Source: Arthrobacter wenxiniae (GTDB lineage Bacteria; Actinomycetota; Actinomycetes; Actinomycetales; Micrococcaceae). From it: a stretch of 64,000 bases of DNA. Where the stretch lies: positions 62,001 through 126,000 of the forward strand of contig NZ_JAAMFM010000007.1 of the NCBI RefSeq assembly GCF_013376105.1, read 5' to 3'. The notes under the pieces are model-generated. The model was not told where the DNA came from, did not search any database, and was given only the letters and a program-made list of their open reading frames with translations. Below are positions 16,804-26,000 of this stretch, piece after piece (position 1 is the stretch's first letter; each line of letters starts with the position of its first letter). The position numbers and the translations under genes are program-made.

Positions 16804-18120
16804 GTGAGCAACGCCTGGTCATTTGAAACCCGTCAGATCCATGCCGGCCAACAGCCCGATGCCGCCACCGGCGCCCGCGCGCTGCCGATCTACCAGACGA
16901 CGTCGTTCGTTTTCCCCTCCACGGAAAGCGCCGCCGCGCGGTTTGCGCTGGCCGAGCTGGAGCCCATCTACACGCGCATCGGCAACCCCACGGCCGACGC
17001 CGTCGAGCAGCGTGTCGCGAGCCTGGAGGGCGGCGTCGGTGCACTCCTCCTCGCTTCCGGGCAGGCCGCCACCACCTTCGCCATCCTGAACCTGGCCGAG
17101 GCCGGGGACCACATTGTCTCCAGCCCCAGCATCTACGGCGGCACGTTCAACCTGCTGGCCCACACGCTGAAGAAGCTCGGCATCGAGGTCACGTTTGTCT
17201 CGGACCCGGACAACCTGGACGAATGGCGCTCCTCCGTCCGGCCGAACACGAAGGCGTTCTTTGGCGAGACGGTCTCCAACCCGCGCCAGGACGTGCTGGA
17301 CCTGGAAAACATCAGCGCAATAGCCCACGAGGCAGGCGTGCCCCTGATTGTGGACAACACCCTGGCCACGCCGTACCTGATCCGCCCGCTGGAGTGGGGC
17401 GCGGACATCGTGATCCACTCGGCCACCAAGTACCTGGGCGGCCACGGAAACGCCATTGGCGGCGTGATCGTGGACGGCGGAAGGTTCGACTTTGCCGCCA
17501 GCCCGGAGAAGTTCCCCGGCTTCAACACCCCGGATGAGAGCTACAACGGCCTGGTTTACGCCCGCGACCTCGGCGTGGGCAGCGCACTCGGGGCCAACCT
17601 GGCCTTCATCCTCAAGGCGCGCGTGCAGCTGCTGCGCGACCTGGGCTCCGCGATTTCCCCCTTCAACGCCTTCCTCATCGCCCAGGGCATCGAGACGCTG
17701 AGCCTGCGCGTGGAACGCCACGTCAGCAACGCCGTCAAGGTGGCCGAATGGCTCGAGGCCAACGAATTCGTCGAGGCCGTCGCCTACGCCGGCATCCCCT
17801 CGAGCCCCTGGTTCGAGCGCGGCCGGAAGTACGGCCCGAACGGCACCGGCGCCGTCGTCTCCTTCGACATCAAGGGCGGCCTTGACGCCGGCAGGCGCTT
17901 CGTGGACGGACTGGAACTCCACTCGCACGTGGCCAACCTGGGCGACGTCCGCTCGCTGGTGATCCACCCGGCCTCGACCACCCACGCGCAGCTGAGCGAG
18001 GAGCAGCGCCTCGCCGCCGGAGTCCGCCCCGGCCTGGTGCGCCTGTCGGTGGGCCTGGAAGGCGTCGAGGACATCATTGCCGATCTCGAGGCCGGGTTCC
18101 GGGCAGCAAAATCGGCGTGA
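16804..18120 (+). CDS. metY: O-acetylhomoserine aminocarboxypropyltransferase (O-acetylhomoserine sulfhydrylase)
   Basis: 438 residues from GTG 16804, six bases after AAGGAG. A PLP enzyme of the Cys/Met metabolism family: FETRQIHAGQQPD and PIYQTTSFVF at the start, ASGQAATTFA, and HSATKYLGGHGNAIGG with the PLP-binding Lys. The length and the RQIHAGQ/YTRIGNPT signatures fit MetY rather than MetB. It makes homocysteine from O-acetylhomoserine and sulfide. A SAM-IV riboswitch precedes it, and the GTGA overlap couples it to metX, which makes its substrate. Confidence 0.93.
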   Translation: MSNAWSFETRQIHAGQQPDAATGARALPIYQTTSFVFPSTESAAARFALAELEPIYTRIGNPTADAVEQRVASLEGGVGALLLASGQAATTFAILNLAEAGDHIVSSPSIYGGTFNLLAHTLKKLGIEVTFVSDPDNLDEWRSSVRPNTKAFFGETVSNPRQDVLDLENISAIAHEAGVPLIVDNTLATPYLIRPLEWGADIVIHSATKYLGGHGNAIGGVIVDGGRFDFAASPEKFPGFNTPDESYNGLVYARDLGVGSALGANLAFILKARVQLLRDLGSAISPFNAFLIAQGIETLSLRVERHVSNAVKVAEWLEANEFVEAVAYAGIPSSPWFERGRKYGPNGTGAVVSFDIKGGLDAGRRFVDGLELHSHVANLGDVRSLVIHPASTTHAQLSEEQRLAAGVRPGLVRLSVGLEGVEDIIADLEAGFRAAKSA

Positions 18121-19319
18121 GCGCCTTGGATCGGCTGGCAGCGGAGGATCGCGTGTTCACTCCCGGGGCCCCCGTCCCGGACTCGGCGCCTTGGTCCGCG
18201 GCCGTCGGGCAGGGAGGCGGCGTGCTGCGCTCCGTGAACATTGGCGCCCTGGCCCTGGAGGCCGGTGGCGAGCTGCCCTCGGTCACGGTGGCGTACGAAT
18301 GCTGGGGGACACTGAACGGGGACGGCAGCAACGCCGTCCTCATCCAGCACGCCCTGACCGGCAGCACCCACGTCAGCCGGGGCGACTCCGAGGAGGACGG
18401 CTGGTGGGAAGGGCTCGTGGGCCCCGGGGAGGTCATCGACACCAACCGCTACTTTGTGGTGGCCGCGAACATGTTGGGCGGCTGCTACGGGACCACCGGG
18501 CCCTCCAGCATTGCCGCCGACGGCGCGCCCTACGGCTCCCGCTTCCCCTTCGTGACCATCCGCGACTCCGTCCACGCAGAGGCCCGCCTTGCCGACGCAC
18601 TGCGCATCGGATCCTGGCACGCGGTCATTGGGGGTTCCATGGGGGGTGCCCGCGCCCTTGAATGGGCCGTGACCTTTCCGGAACGGGTGCAGCGCTGTGC
18701 CGTGGTGGCGGCCTGCGCCGCCAGCACCGCCGAGCAGATCGCCTTCGCCCAGGCACAGGTCCTGGCCATCCGCCAGGACCCCAACTTCGCCGGCGGCGAC
18801 TATTACGACGGCGCGGCCCCCACCTTGGGCCTGGGGCTGGCCCGGCGGATCGCCCACATCACCTACAGGTCCGAGGCCGAGATGGGAGCCCGTTTTGGGC
18901 GCGCCGTCCAGCCGGGCGAGGACCCGCTGGGCGACGGCCGACTGCGGCCCTCCACTGGAGGTTCCGTGGCGGGGCGCTACCGGGTGGAAAGCTACCTGGA
19001 CCACCAGGCACACAAGCTGGTCACCCGTTTTGACGCCAACAGCTACGTCGCCATCACGGAGGCGCTCATGAGCCACGACGTCGCGAGGGGGCGCGGCACG
19101 CTGCGGGAGGCGTTGGCACCCACCGGTTGCGTGGAATTCCTGGTGGCCGCCGTCAACAGCGACCGCCTGTACTTCCCGGCGCAGTCCGAGGAACTGGCGG
19201 CGGCGCTGCCCGGCGATGTGAAGGTGCGGCGCATCGACTCCGCGATCGGGCACGACGGCTTCCTGACCGAAGTGGCCACTGTCGGTGAATTGCTCCGGGA
19301 GTCATTCTTCGCGGACTAG
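18117..19319 (+). CDS. metX: Homoserine O-acetyltransferase
   Basis: 400 residues from GTG 18117, overlapping the metY stop by four bases. Alpha/beta hydrolase-fold acyltransferase with YECWGTLN, HALTGS, the nucleophile elbow VIGGSMGG (Ser174), VNSDRLYFP with the acidic residue and IGHDGFL with the His of the triad. It acetylates homoserine with acetyl-CoA as the first committed step to methionine. The co-transcribed order metY-metX under one riboswitch is a common actinobacterial arrangement. Confidence 0.95.
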   Translation: MSALDRLAAEDRVFTPGAPVPDSAPWSAAVGQGGGVLRSVNIGALALEAGGELPSVTVAYECWGTLNGDGSNAVLIQHALTGSTHVSRGDSEEDGWWEGLVGPGEVIDTNRYFVVAANMLGGCYGTTGPSSIAADGAPYGSRFPFVTIRDSVHAEARLADALRIGSWHAVIGGSMGGARALEWAVTFPERVQRCAVVAACAASTAEQIAFAQAQVLAIRQDPNFAGGDYYDGAAPTLGLGLARRIAHITYRSEAEMGARFGRAVQPGEDPLGDGRLRPSTGGSVAGRYRVESYLDHQAHKLVTRFDANSYVAITEALMSHDVARGRGTLREALAPTGCVEFLVAAVNSDRLYFPAQSEELAAALPGDVKVRRIDSAIGHDGFLTEVATVGELLRESFFAD

Positions 19320-19762
19320 AAGTTCCTGAAGATCGCCTCGCGGTGGGCGGCGTATTGGTCGGCGGTGACCTGGCCGGCGCGGCGGGCGGCGTCGAGCGCG
19401 TCCAGCTGGCGCTTGAGTTCGGCCTCGGCCTTCATGCGTTCGTTGGCAAAGCCCATGGCCTGCTGGCCGTGGGCGGCTTCATAGCCCTTCATCGGGATCC
19501 CGTTGAGCAGGGTCACACCGGCCGGGACCTGCGGCGGCTGCGGCCCTGTGCCGGGCCTGGCCTGCTGCACGGTGCCGGGCCGCGGAGCGGCCGCGTACGG
19601 GGAGTCGCTGCGTGCTCGCTTGCGGCGTGAGGCGGCCCTGGCGAAGTTTGCCAGCAGGATCGCACCCAGGAACACGAGGATGAACCAGGGCTGCATCCCG
19701 CCGGAACCGGACGATGAGGCTGCCACCAGTCCGGCAGCTGCGGGATCGAGCACAGTCGGCAC
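19316..19762 (-). CDS. Small membrane protein with SHOCT-like C-terminal region
   Basis: 148 residues. One transmembrane segment near 24-42 (PWFILVFLGAILLANFA) follows a short Gly/Ser-rich start; a basic and Pro-rich linker leads to a C-terminal helical pair, KRQLDALDAARRAGQVTADQYAAHREAIF, of which LDAARRAGQVTADQYAAHR resembles the short SHOCT-type oligomerisation motif. Function unknown. It converges on metX and overlaps its stop by four bases. Confidence 0.7.
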   Translation of the reverse strand: MPTVLDPAAAGLVAASSSGSGGMQPWFILVFLGAILLANFARAASRRKRARSDSPYAAAPRPGTVQQARPGTGPQPPQVPAGVTLLNGIPMKGYEAAHGQQAMGFANERMKAEAELKRQLDALDAARRAGQVTADQYAAHREAIFRNF

Positions 19763-20191
19763 AATGCACCACTTTCATCGCTTGTTTCATCGCTTGGACG
19801 CGCAAGCTTCGCGCTTCCTTCCATCCTAGTCTGCCGGGGGCATTTCCGTCCGGCGGGAGCCGCGGTGCGGTCGGGGCCGCACCACGCGGGCCGCCACAGG
19901 ACGTAAGGGCTGCTGGTGGGCTCCCGCTCCGCGGTGGCGCCGGCGCAGGGGTGGCGGGCCGATCCGAAACCGCATACGCCGCTGCAACAGACTTTCGCCG
20001 TCACCCCCGGCAACAGCCGTTCACCGGGTATGGAGGCTCGGGCGCCGGTGGATCATTGCCACCGGCCGCCCAGCGCACCCGCAGGACGGTGCGCCTGGCC
20101 GCGCTCCGGCACGCCCGGCAGCCGGCCATGCCCGGATGGCCGTCCCGGCCCAGGCCGGGCTCAGCCCCGCGGCGTGCCGCCGGGCCCGGGC
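19763..20191. other. Long intergenic gap, no gene recognised
   Basis: About 430 bases between two minus-strand genes. The first 60 bases upstream of 19762 hold the presumed promoter of the small membrane protein, with direct copies of TTTCATCGCTTG. The rest is GC-rich without a convincing reading frame, RNA structure or protein similarity that I can see. The end is occupied by the first copy of a 31-bp duplication. Confidence 0.5.
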
Positions 20192-20222
20192 TCAGCCCCG
20201 CGGCGTGCCGCCGGGCCCGGGA
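20161..20222. repeat. 31-bp tandem duplication across a stop codon
   Basis: Two copies of a 31-bp GC-rich unit starting TCAGCCCCGCGGCG (20161-20191 and 20192-20222). On the minus strand the TCA of the second copy is the stop codon of the SGNH hydrolase, so the duplicated unit contains the last codons and the stop of that gene; the unit is not a multiple of three. Confidence 0.9.
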
Positions 20223-21094
20223 AGGCTGTACCCCGGCTGTTCGGGCCCCGGCAGGCCCGAGCCGAAGCCGGGACCAAAGACGGGCCCGGCCGTGGGACGC
20301 TTGGCCGAACGGCCGTCGCCCGAGGACTGGTGGCGCAGCCGGCGCAGCACCCAGGGGACGAGGAACTCGCGCGCCCACACCAGGTCCTCTGCCCGGGCCG
20401 CCTGCCACTTCTGCGGGGGCAGCGGCTTGGGCAGTTGGGGGAGCAGCTGGTGTGGCACGTTCAAGGCGTTCAGCGCCACGATGGCGATGTTGTGGTGTCC
20501 CAGCGGCGAAAAGTGGAGCCGGTCCTCCGCCCACATCCGGGGGTCCCTCAGCTGGCGCATGGACCACATGTCGGCCACGACGGCGTCATGGCGGGCGGCG
20601 ATGGTGCGCAGGTTCTCGTTGTAGATGGCCACGCGCCCGCGCACCATGCCCAGCACCGGGGTGTCCCGGATGTCCGGTCCGTTGAACAGCAGGACGGTGG
20701 CACCGGCGTCGGACATCCTGCCCACGGCGGCGTCCAGGCGCTCGGCCAGGGCATCGGGGTCTGAACCGGGCCGGATCAGGTCGTTGCCGCCTCCCGAGAT
20801 GCTGATCAAATCGGGCTTGAGGGCCAGCGCGGGTTCCAGCTGCTCGTCAAGGATTTGGCGCAGGAGACGGCCCCGAATGGCCAGGTTGGCGTACTTGAAT
20901 TCCTCGCTGCCGCGGCCCAGTTCCTCCGCCAGCCGGTCGGCCCAGCCGCGGTGCCCTCCGGGGCTGCTGGGTTCGGGATCCCCGACGCCCTCGGTAAAGG
21001 AATCGCCGATGGCAATGTAGCGGTTCCAGGGGTGGCGGGGCGCCTCCCCTGCTCCCGGGCGGCGTGATGGTTGTGCATCGGTAAATTCACTCAC
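20192..21094 (-). CDS. SGNH/GDSL hydrolase family protein
   Basis: About 300 residues. SGNH blocks are present: block I YIAIGDSFTEGVGD with the catalytic Ser, block III SGGGNDLIR, and block V EDRLHFSPLGHHNIA with the Asp-His pair. Such enzymes are esterases or acetylhydrolases; in this family the substrate is often a cell-wall or lipid ester. No signal peptide is seen, suggesting a cytoplasmic location. GTG 21094 is the best start, although GGAGG is only one base upstream of it; a longer N-terminus is possible but codes for Pro/Gly-rich sequence. The C-terminal tail is Gly/Pro-rich. Confidence 0.85.
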   Translation of the reverse strand: MSEFTDAQPSRRPGAGEAPRHPWNRYIAIGDSFTEGVGDPEPSSPGGHRGWADRLAEELGRGSEEFKYANLAIRGRLLRQILDEQLEPALALKPDLISISGGGNDLIRPGSDPDALAERLDAAVGRMSDAGATVLLFNGPDIRDTPVLGMVRGRVAIYNENLRTIAARHDAVVADMWSMRQLRDPRMWAEDRLHFSPLGHHNIAIVALNALNVPHQLLPQLPKPLPPQKWQAARAEDLVWAREFLVPWVLRRLRHQSSGDGRSAKRPTAGPVFGPGFGSGLPGPEQPGYSLPGPGGTPRG

Positions 21095-21227
21095 GCCTCC
21101 ATACTGCCCTTTGGCGCCCGTGGAGCGCCACCATGGGCCCTCACCTGGCGCCGCGCCAGGCCCCGCGGACCCCGGCGCGGGACCGCCGGTTCGTCCCCGG
21201 CAACACGGACATGAAACGATGGTGCGC

Positions 21228-21863
21228 ATGAGCGAATCCCCGAAGGTATTGTGGTCCCGCCCCGAAAGCGAACGGGCCGGCACGCCCCTGCTCGTCCTGT
21301 TCCACGGCTACGGCGCCGACGAGGCCGACCTCTTCGGACTGGCCGGCCAGCTCCCCGCCGAGTTCACTGTGGCCTCCGTCCAGGCACCGCTGCAGGCCGG
21401 CCCGGGACGTGCCTGGTTCCCGCTGCGCACCGACCTGTCCTACACGCTGGACTCGGTCACGGACGCGGCAGCCGGCGTCGAGGCCTGGCTGGACTCCGTC
21501 CGCGGCGCGCACACGTCGGTGACACTCTTCGGCTTCTCCCAGGGCATGTCCATGGCCACCACGCTGCTGCGGCACCGGCCCGCTGACTATGCGGCTGTCG
21601 TCGGACTTTCAGGATTTGTGGTGGAGGTTGACGGCCACCCCTACTTTGACGACGCAGCCACGGCGGCCGCGAAGCCGGAAGTCTTCTGGGGCCGCGACCA
21701 GGCCGACCCCGTCATCCCCGCCTCCGCCGTGGAGTACACGAACACCTGGCTGCGCGCGCACACCGAGCTCACCAAGGTGCTTTACACGGGCATCTGGCAT
21801 GGCATCAACGCCCAGGAAATGGCGCATGTGGGCGAGTTCCTGCGGCACAAGGTGCTCAACTAG
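21228..21863 (+). CDS. Alpha/beta hydrolase, phospholipase/carboxylesterase family
   Basis: 211 residues from ATG 21228 (ATG 21219 also possible). LLVLFHGYGADEADLF forms the oxyanion region, LFGFSQGMSMA is the nucleophile elbow (GxSxG), GRDQADPVIP holds the Asp and IWHGIN the His. The length and motif set match the carboxylesterase/lysophospholipase group (PF02230). Divergent from the SGNH gene; ends four bases before the converging S4-protein gene. Confidence 0.85.
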   Translation: MSESPKVLWSRPESERAGTPLLVLFHGYGADEADLFGLAGQLPAEFTVASVQAPLQAGPGRAWFPLRTDLSYTLDSVTDAAAGVEAWLDSVRGAHTSVTLFGFSQGMSMATTLLRHRPADYAAVVGLSGFVVEVDGHPYFDDAATAAAKPEVFWGRDQADPVIPASAVEYTNTWLRAHTELTKVLYTGIWHGINAQEMAHVGEFLRHKVLN

Positions 21864-21866
21864 GCC

Positions 21867-22097
21867 CTACTTGGGCGTGTTGATCCGCACCGTTTCCCCG
21901 CCCACGGTGACGGTGTCGCCGTCGTGCAGCTGGCGGCCGCGGCGCTCGTCGATCTCTCCGTTGACCAGGACCAGGCCGTTCTTGATGAGGTCCGCGGCCT
22001 CCACGCCGTCCCCCACCAGGCTGGCGAGCTTGAGCAGCTGCCCCAGCCGGATCATGTCGTCTCGGATGGGGATGTCGGTGATCTCGTGTGAACTCAT
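21867..22097 (-). CDS. S4-domain RNA-binding protein, YbcJ-like
   Basis: 76 residues, consisting almost wholly of an S4 fold: IRLGQLLKLASLVGDG, DLIKNGLVLVNGEIDERRG, LHDGDTVTVGGETVRI. The size and the RLGQLLKLA start are typical of the small YbcJ-type RNA-binding proteins. Role not established. Converges on the carboxylesterase gene. Confidence 0.88.
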   Translation of the reverse strand: MSSHEITDIPIRDDMIRLGQLLKLASLVGDGVEAADLIKNGLVLVNGEIDERRGRQLHDGDTVTVGGETVRINTPK

Positions 22098-22185
22098 GGG
22101 TCAATTCTGCCGCATGGGGGACGCGGCGGGCGCCGGCGGGCTATAGCGTGGTGGGAGGCACACATCCGCCACCCATGGAGGTCAC

Positions 22186-23256
22186 ATGAACGCCACCGGC
22201 TCTGTCTACGTCAGCGGCTACACCCAGGCGCCCTACGGTGCGGGCCCCGGCGTGTCCCGGTTTTCGCTGGCGCCGGACGGCGCGGTGGGGACGCGGCTCG
22301 CCACGGGCAGCGGCGCGGTGAACCCGTCGTTTGCCGTGCTGGACGGCGGCGCCCTGCTTGCCGTCGAGGAGCTGCCCGAGGGCCGGATTGCCGTGTTCGA
22401 CCCCTGGACGCTGGACCTGCGCGGCCGCGCACCCTCAGGAGGCTCCGACCCCTGCCACCTCCTGCTGCTTGGTCCCAGCGTCTGGGCCGCCAACTACTCC
22501 TCGGGCACGGCGTCGGTGACCCCCCTGGCCGCAATTGTGGGAACCGCCCTCCCCGCAGGCACGACGCCGGAGCCTCCCGTGCTGTTGTCCCACCCCGGCA
22601 GCGGGCCGGTCGGCGGCCGGCAGGCGGGGTCCCACGCGCACCAGGTGACCGCCACGCCGTGGGGCACGGTGCTGGTCTCGGACCTGGGCGCCGACCGGGT
22701 GGATGAATATTCGGCCCGGTCCCTTGTCCGGCTGGGCTCCGCGGAACTGCCGCCGGGCGCCGGGCCCCGCCACGTGGCCATCAAGGGCGAGTTCCTGCTC
22801 GTGGCCGGCGAGCTCGACGGGCATGTCCACGTGCTGCGCCGCTCCGAAGTGGACCCGCACGACGGCGCCGGCCACTTCTGGAAATGGCTGTTCCGGACGC
22901 CCCTGGCCGCGTCGGCCGCGGAGATTGCCGGTGCCAGGGACTTTGCCCCCTCGCACATCCAGCTCTCGGCGGACGGCACCAGGCTGTACGCCGCCGTCCG
23001 CGGTCCCGACACCCTGGTGGTGTTGGACGTGGCGGGCCTGGACCCTGCGGGCCCGGCGGCGCCGGCCGTCCTGGCCGAGGTCGCGTGCGGCGGCAGCTGG
23101 CCGCGGCACTTTGCGGTGGGGAACAACAAAATGTATGTGGCCAACCAGCTCTCGAACAACATTGCCGTGTTTGATCTGGACGGCAGCGGACTGCCCGGTC
23201 CGGCCCCCGTCCAGTCGGTCGATTTTGGCAGCCCCACCTGCGTCGTGCTTGGCTGA
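22186..23256 (+). CDS. Beta-propeller lactonase family protein (6-phosphogluconolactonase type)
   Basis: 356 residues, preceded by GGAGG five bases before ATG. Repeating blade segments are visible (FAVLDGGALLAVEELPEGRIAV is one, GSHAHQVTATPWGTVLVSDLGADRV another, ANQLSNNIAVFDL near the end). SHAHQV and GAGPRHVA are hallmark sequences of the seven-bladed lactonase family, in which members hydrolyse 6-phosphogluconolactone. The substrate here is not proven. Confidence 0.88.
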   Translation: MNATGSVYVSGYTQAPYGAGPGVSRFSLAPDGAVGTRLATGSGAVNPSFAVLDGGALLAVEELPEGRIAVFDPWTLDLRGRAPSGGSDPCHLLLLGPSVWAANYSSGTASVTPLAAIVGTALPAGTTPEPPVLLSHPGSGPVGGRQAGSHAHQVTATPWGTVLVSDLGADRVDEYSARSLVRLGSAELPPGAGPRHVAIKGEFLLVAGELDGHVHVLRRSEVDPHDGAGHFWKWLFRTPLAASAAEIAGARDFAPSHIQLSADGTRLYAAVRGPDTLVVLDVAGLDPAGPAAPAVLAEVACGGSWPRHFAVGNNKMYVANQLSNNIAVFDLDGSGLPGPAPVQSVDFGSPTCVVLG

Positions 23257-23433
23257 GCGGCACCGACGGTGCGCCAACGGCGCAAGCCGGGGGCCGGCGT
23301 CGCACATCATGCACAAGACTCCGGGAGCCGTCCGGGGCACAAGAATGGGAATTCCGCCCCCTGCGCCGCCTGCCGGTAGGCTTGTCCCCGGACGGACCGC
23401 ACCCAGCGGCCTCGTAATTACTAGGAGTAGTCA

Positions 23434-24819
23434 GTGGCGCCCCAATCCAAGCTTGATCAGGTCATCTCCCTCGCGAAACGTCGCGGCTTTGTGTTCCAGG
23501 CCGGTGAGATTTATGGCGGTTCGCGGTCGGCCTGGGACTATGGCCCCCTCGGCGTGGAGCTGAAGGAAAACATCAAGCGCGAATGGTGGCAGTCCTTTGT
23601 GCGCGGGCGCGAGGACATGGTGGGGCTGGACTCCTCCATCATCCTGCCCAAGGCCGTGTGGGAAGCCTCCGGCCATGTCGCAACGTTCACCGACCCGCTG
23701 GTCGAGTGCACCCAGTGCCACAAGCGCCACCGCCAGGACCACCTCATCGAGGCGTTCGCGGCGAAGAAGAACCGCCAGCCGGAAAACGGCATGGACGACA
23801 TCGTGTGCCCAGACTGTGGCACCAAGGGTCAGTGGACCGAGCCGCAGCTGTTCTCCGGCCTGATGAAGACGTTCCTGGGCCCGGTCGACAGTGAGGCCGG
23901 CATGGCCTACCTGCGCCCCGAAACCGCCCAGGGCATCTTTGTGAACTTCAACAACGTGCTCACCACGTCCCGGAAGAAGCCGCCGTTTGGGATCGGCCAG
24001 ATCGGCAAGGCCTTCCGCAACGAGATCACGCCCGGAAACTTCATCTTCCGCACCCGCGAATTTGAGCAGATGGAGATTGAGTTCTTCACCGCCCCGGACG
24101 ATGCCGACAAGTGGTTCAAGGAATGGGTCGAGCTGTGCTGGACCTGGTTCCTTGACCTTGGCATCAACCCGGAGAACATGCGCCGGTTCGACGTCCCCGG
24201 GGACGAGCGCGCCCACTACTCCGCCGGCACCATCGACTTTGAGTACAAGTTCGGCTTCCAGGGCTCGGAATGGGGCGAGCTCATGGGCGTCGCGAACCGC
24301 ACCGACTACGACCTGGGCTCCCACACCAAGGGCTCCGGCACGGACCTGAGCTACTTCAACCAGGCCACGGGCGAACGCTTCACCCCCTACGTCATTGAGC
24401 CCTCCTTCGGCCTGACCCGCTCCATGATGGCCTTCCTGGTGGACGCCTTCACCGAGGACGAGGCCCCCAACGCGAAGGGCGGGGTGGACAAGCGCACCGT
24501 GCTCAGGCTCGATCCCCGCCTGGCCCCGGTCAAGGCCGCCGTGCTCCCGCTCTCCCGCAACGAGGAGCTCTCCCCGAAGGCCAAGGAGCTCGCCAACAAG
24601 CTGCGCGGCCACTGGAACATCGAGTTCGACGACGCCGGCGCCATCGGCCGCCGCTACCGCCGCCAGGATGAGATCGGCACGCCTTTCTGCATCACGGTGG
24701 ACTTCGACACGCTTGAGGACAACGCCGTGACCATCCGCGAACGCGACACCATGAGCCAGGAGCGCGTCTCCCTGGACAAGGTGCAGGCGTACCTGGCCGC
24801 GCGGCTGCTGGGGGCCTAG
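23434..24819 (+). CDS. glyQS: Glycine-tRNA ligase
   Basis: 461 residues from GTG 23434 with TAGGAG upstream. Single-chain, dimeric class II glycyl-tRNA synthetase: [20 protein letters not shown] at the start, paired Cys motifs (CTQCHKRH and CPDCGTKG), [27 protein letters not shown], and [14 protein letters not shown] (motif 3). It charges tRNA-Gly in the cytoplasm. A GNAT gene starts three bases after its stop. Confidence 0.96.
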   Translation: MAPQSKLDQVISLAKRRGFVFQAGEIYGGSRSAWDYGPLGVELKENIKREWWQSFVRGREDMVGLDSSIILPKAVWEASGHVATFTDPLVECTQCHKRHRQDHLIEAFAAKKNRQPENGMDDIVCPDCGTKGQWTEPQLFSGLMKTFLGPVDSEAGMAYLRPETAQGIFVNFNNVLTTSRKKPPFGIGQIGKAFRNEITPGNFIFRTREFEQMEIEFFTAPDDADKWFKEWVELCWTWFLDLGINPENMRRFDVPGDERAHYSAGTIDFEYKFGFQGSEWGELMGVANRTDYDLGSHTKGSGTDLSYFNQATGERFTPYVIEPSFGLTRSMMAFLVDAFTEDEAPNAKGGVDKRTVLRLDPRLAPVKAAVLPLSRNEELSPKAKELANKLRGHWNIEFDDAGAIGRRYRRQDEIGTPFCITVDFDTLEDNAVTIRERDTMSQERVSLDKVQAYLAARLLGA

Positions 24820-24821
24820 GC

Positions 24822-25814
24822 GTGGCCGGGCTTTTGTTCCGGCCGTGGCGCGACGGCGATGACCTCACGCTCCGGGAAATCTGGGGCGACGCCGAGTCCG
24901 CCCCGGCCGGTCAGTTCCGTGCCGCGCTGGCGCCGGACCAGGACGCCGGTCCGTGGCGGCGCACCATCGTGGCCGAGGACCAGGGCATCCCGGTCGCGGC
25001 CGGCGTCGTCTATTCCACCGCGCTGCACCCGGCCCGGCTGTGGGCCTACGTGGAAGTTGCCAGGGACCACCGCCGCGCCGGGGTGGGCGCCACCCTGATT
25101 GGCATGCTGCGGCGCGAAGCGTCCGGTGCGCTTGCCGCCGGTTTGGCAGGCACGACGGCGTTGCGCACCAAGGTTGCCCCCGGCACCCCAGGCGCCGAGT
25201 TTGCCCGCGCCTGCGGCTTGACCGTGCTGCAGCGCAACCGCGTGGTTGAGGTGGGGCCCGGGGCCTTGAAGCTGCCCGTCTTCGGCGAGGGGACCGAGGC
25301 GGAGGCCGCGGCGCGGGTGCAGGACCTCGCCACGGGATCCGTGGAACTCACGGACGTGGTGGGCCGGTACTACGAGGCCGTGAACGAGTGGGACCCCACC
25401 GGACCCCTGACGCCGGGTGCCGTCCAGCGCATGTTCCTGGACGACCTCACCGGCGCCCACGGGGCCCTGGTGCTGCGGGCCGCGACCTCCAGCGCCTTTG
25501 GCGGGTCCGTGCAGCCAGGCAGGAAGGGCCGCATCGAGGCGTTTGCCGTCAGCTACTCGCAGGGTCCCGGCGCGCCGGGCGCCCCGGACGCGGCAGCACC
25601 GGCGTCGGAGGTGTTCCTCGGCGTGGAGCCCGCCCTGGCGCGGGACGCTGCCGTCCGGGCCGTGTACGACCTGCTTGCCCTGATCACGCACCAGTACCCG
25701 GTGCTGCTGGAACTGGACGACTCCATGGAGGCCGTGGCCGCCGTCGTCAATCCGCTGATCGAGGTGGGGGCCGCCGAGGTCCGCGGCACCGAAACGCTCG
25801 TCGTCGGCGAGTAA
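24822..25814 (+). CDS. GNAT family N-acetyltransferase, two-module
   Basis: 330 residues, GTG start. The first module has VAAGVVYSTALHPARLWAY, then VARDHRRAGVGATLIGMLRR, which is the acetyl-CoA binding signature (R/QxxGxG/A). The second half lacks a clear cofactor loop and may be a degenerate GNAT module. Substrate unknown. Starts three bases after glyQS, so probably on the same transcript. Confidence 0.8.
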   Translation: MAGLLFRPWRDGDDLTLREIWGDAESAPAGQFRAALAPDQDAGPWRRTIVAEDQGIPVAAGVVYSTALHPARLWAYVEVARDHRRAGVGATLIGMLRREASGALAAGLAGTTALRTKVAPGTPGAEFARACGLTVLQRNRVVEVGPGALKLPVFGEGTEAEAAARVQDLATGSVELTDVVGRYYEAVNEWDPTGPLTPGAVQRMFLDDLTGAHGALVLRAATSSAFGGSVQPGRKGRIEAFAVSYSQGPGAPGAPDAAAPASEVFLGVEPALARDAAVRAVYDLLALITHQYPVLLELDDSMEAVAAVVNPLIEVGAAEVRGTETLVVGE

Positions 25815-26000
25815 CCCCTTCTTGCCGGGGGGGTTCGAGATCACCGCCTCCCTCACCGTTGCCGTTGGAGACCGCCACCCCCCAGCTGCCCAGCCGAAGG
25901 TCCTTGACAGCCCATGGGCCCATTCCCCTTCGGACACGGATGAATCGTTGCTGGGCCGGGCTGAGCTCCGCCGGCGCCCTGCCGGACGGGGGCGGCAGTC

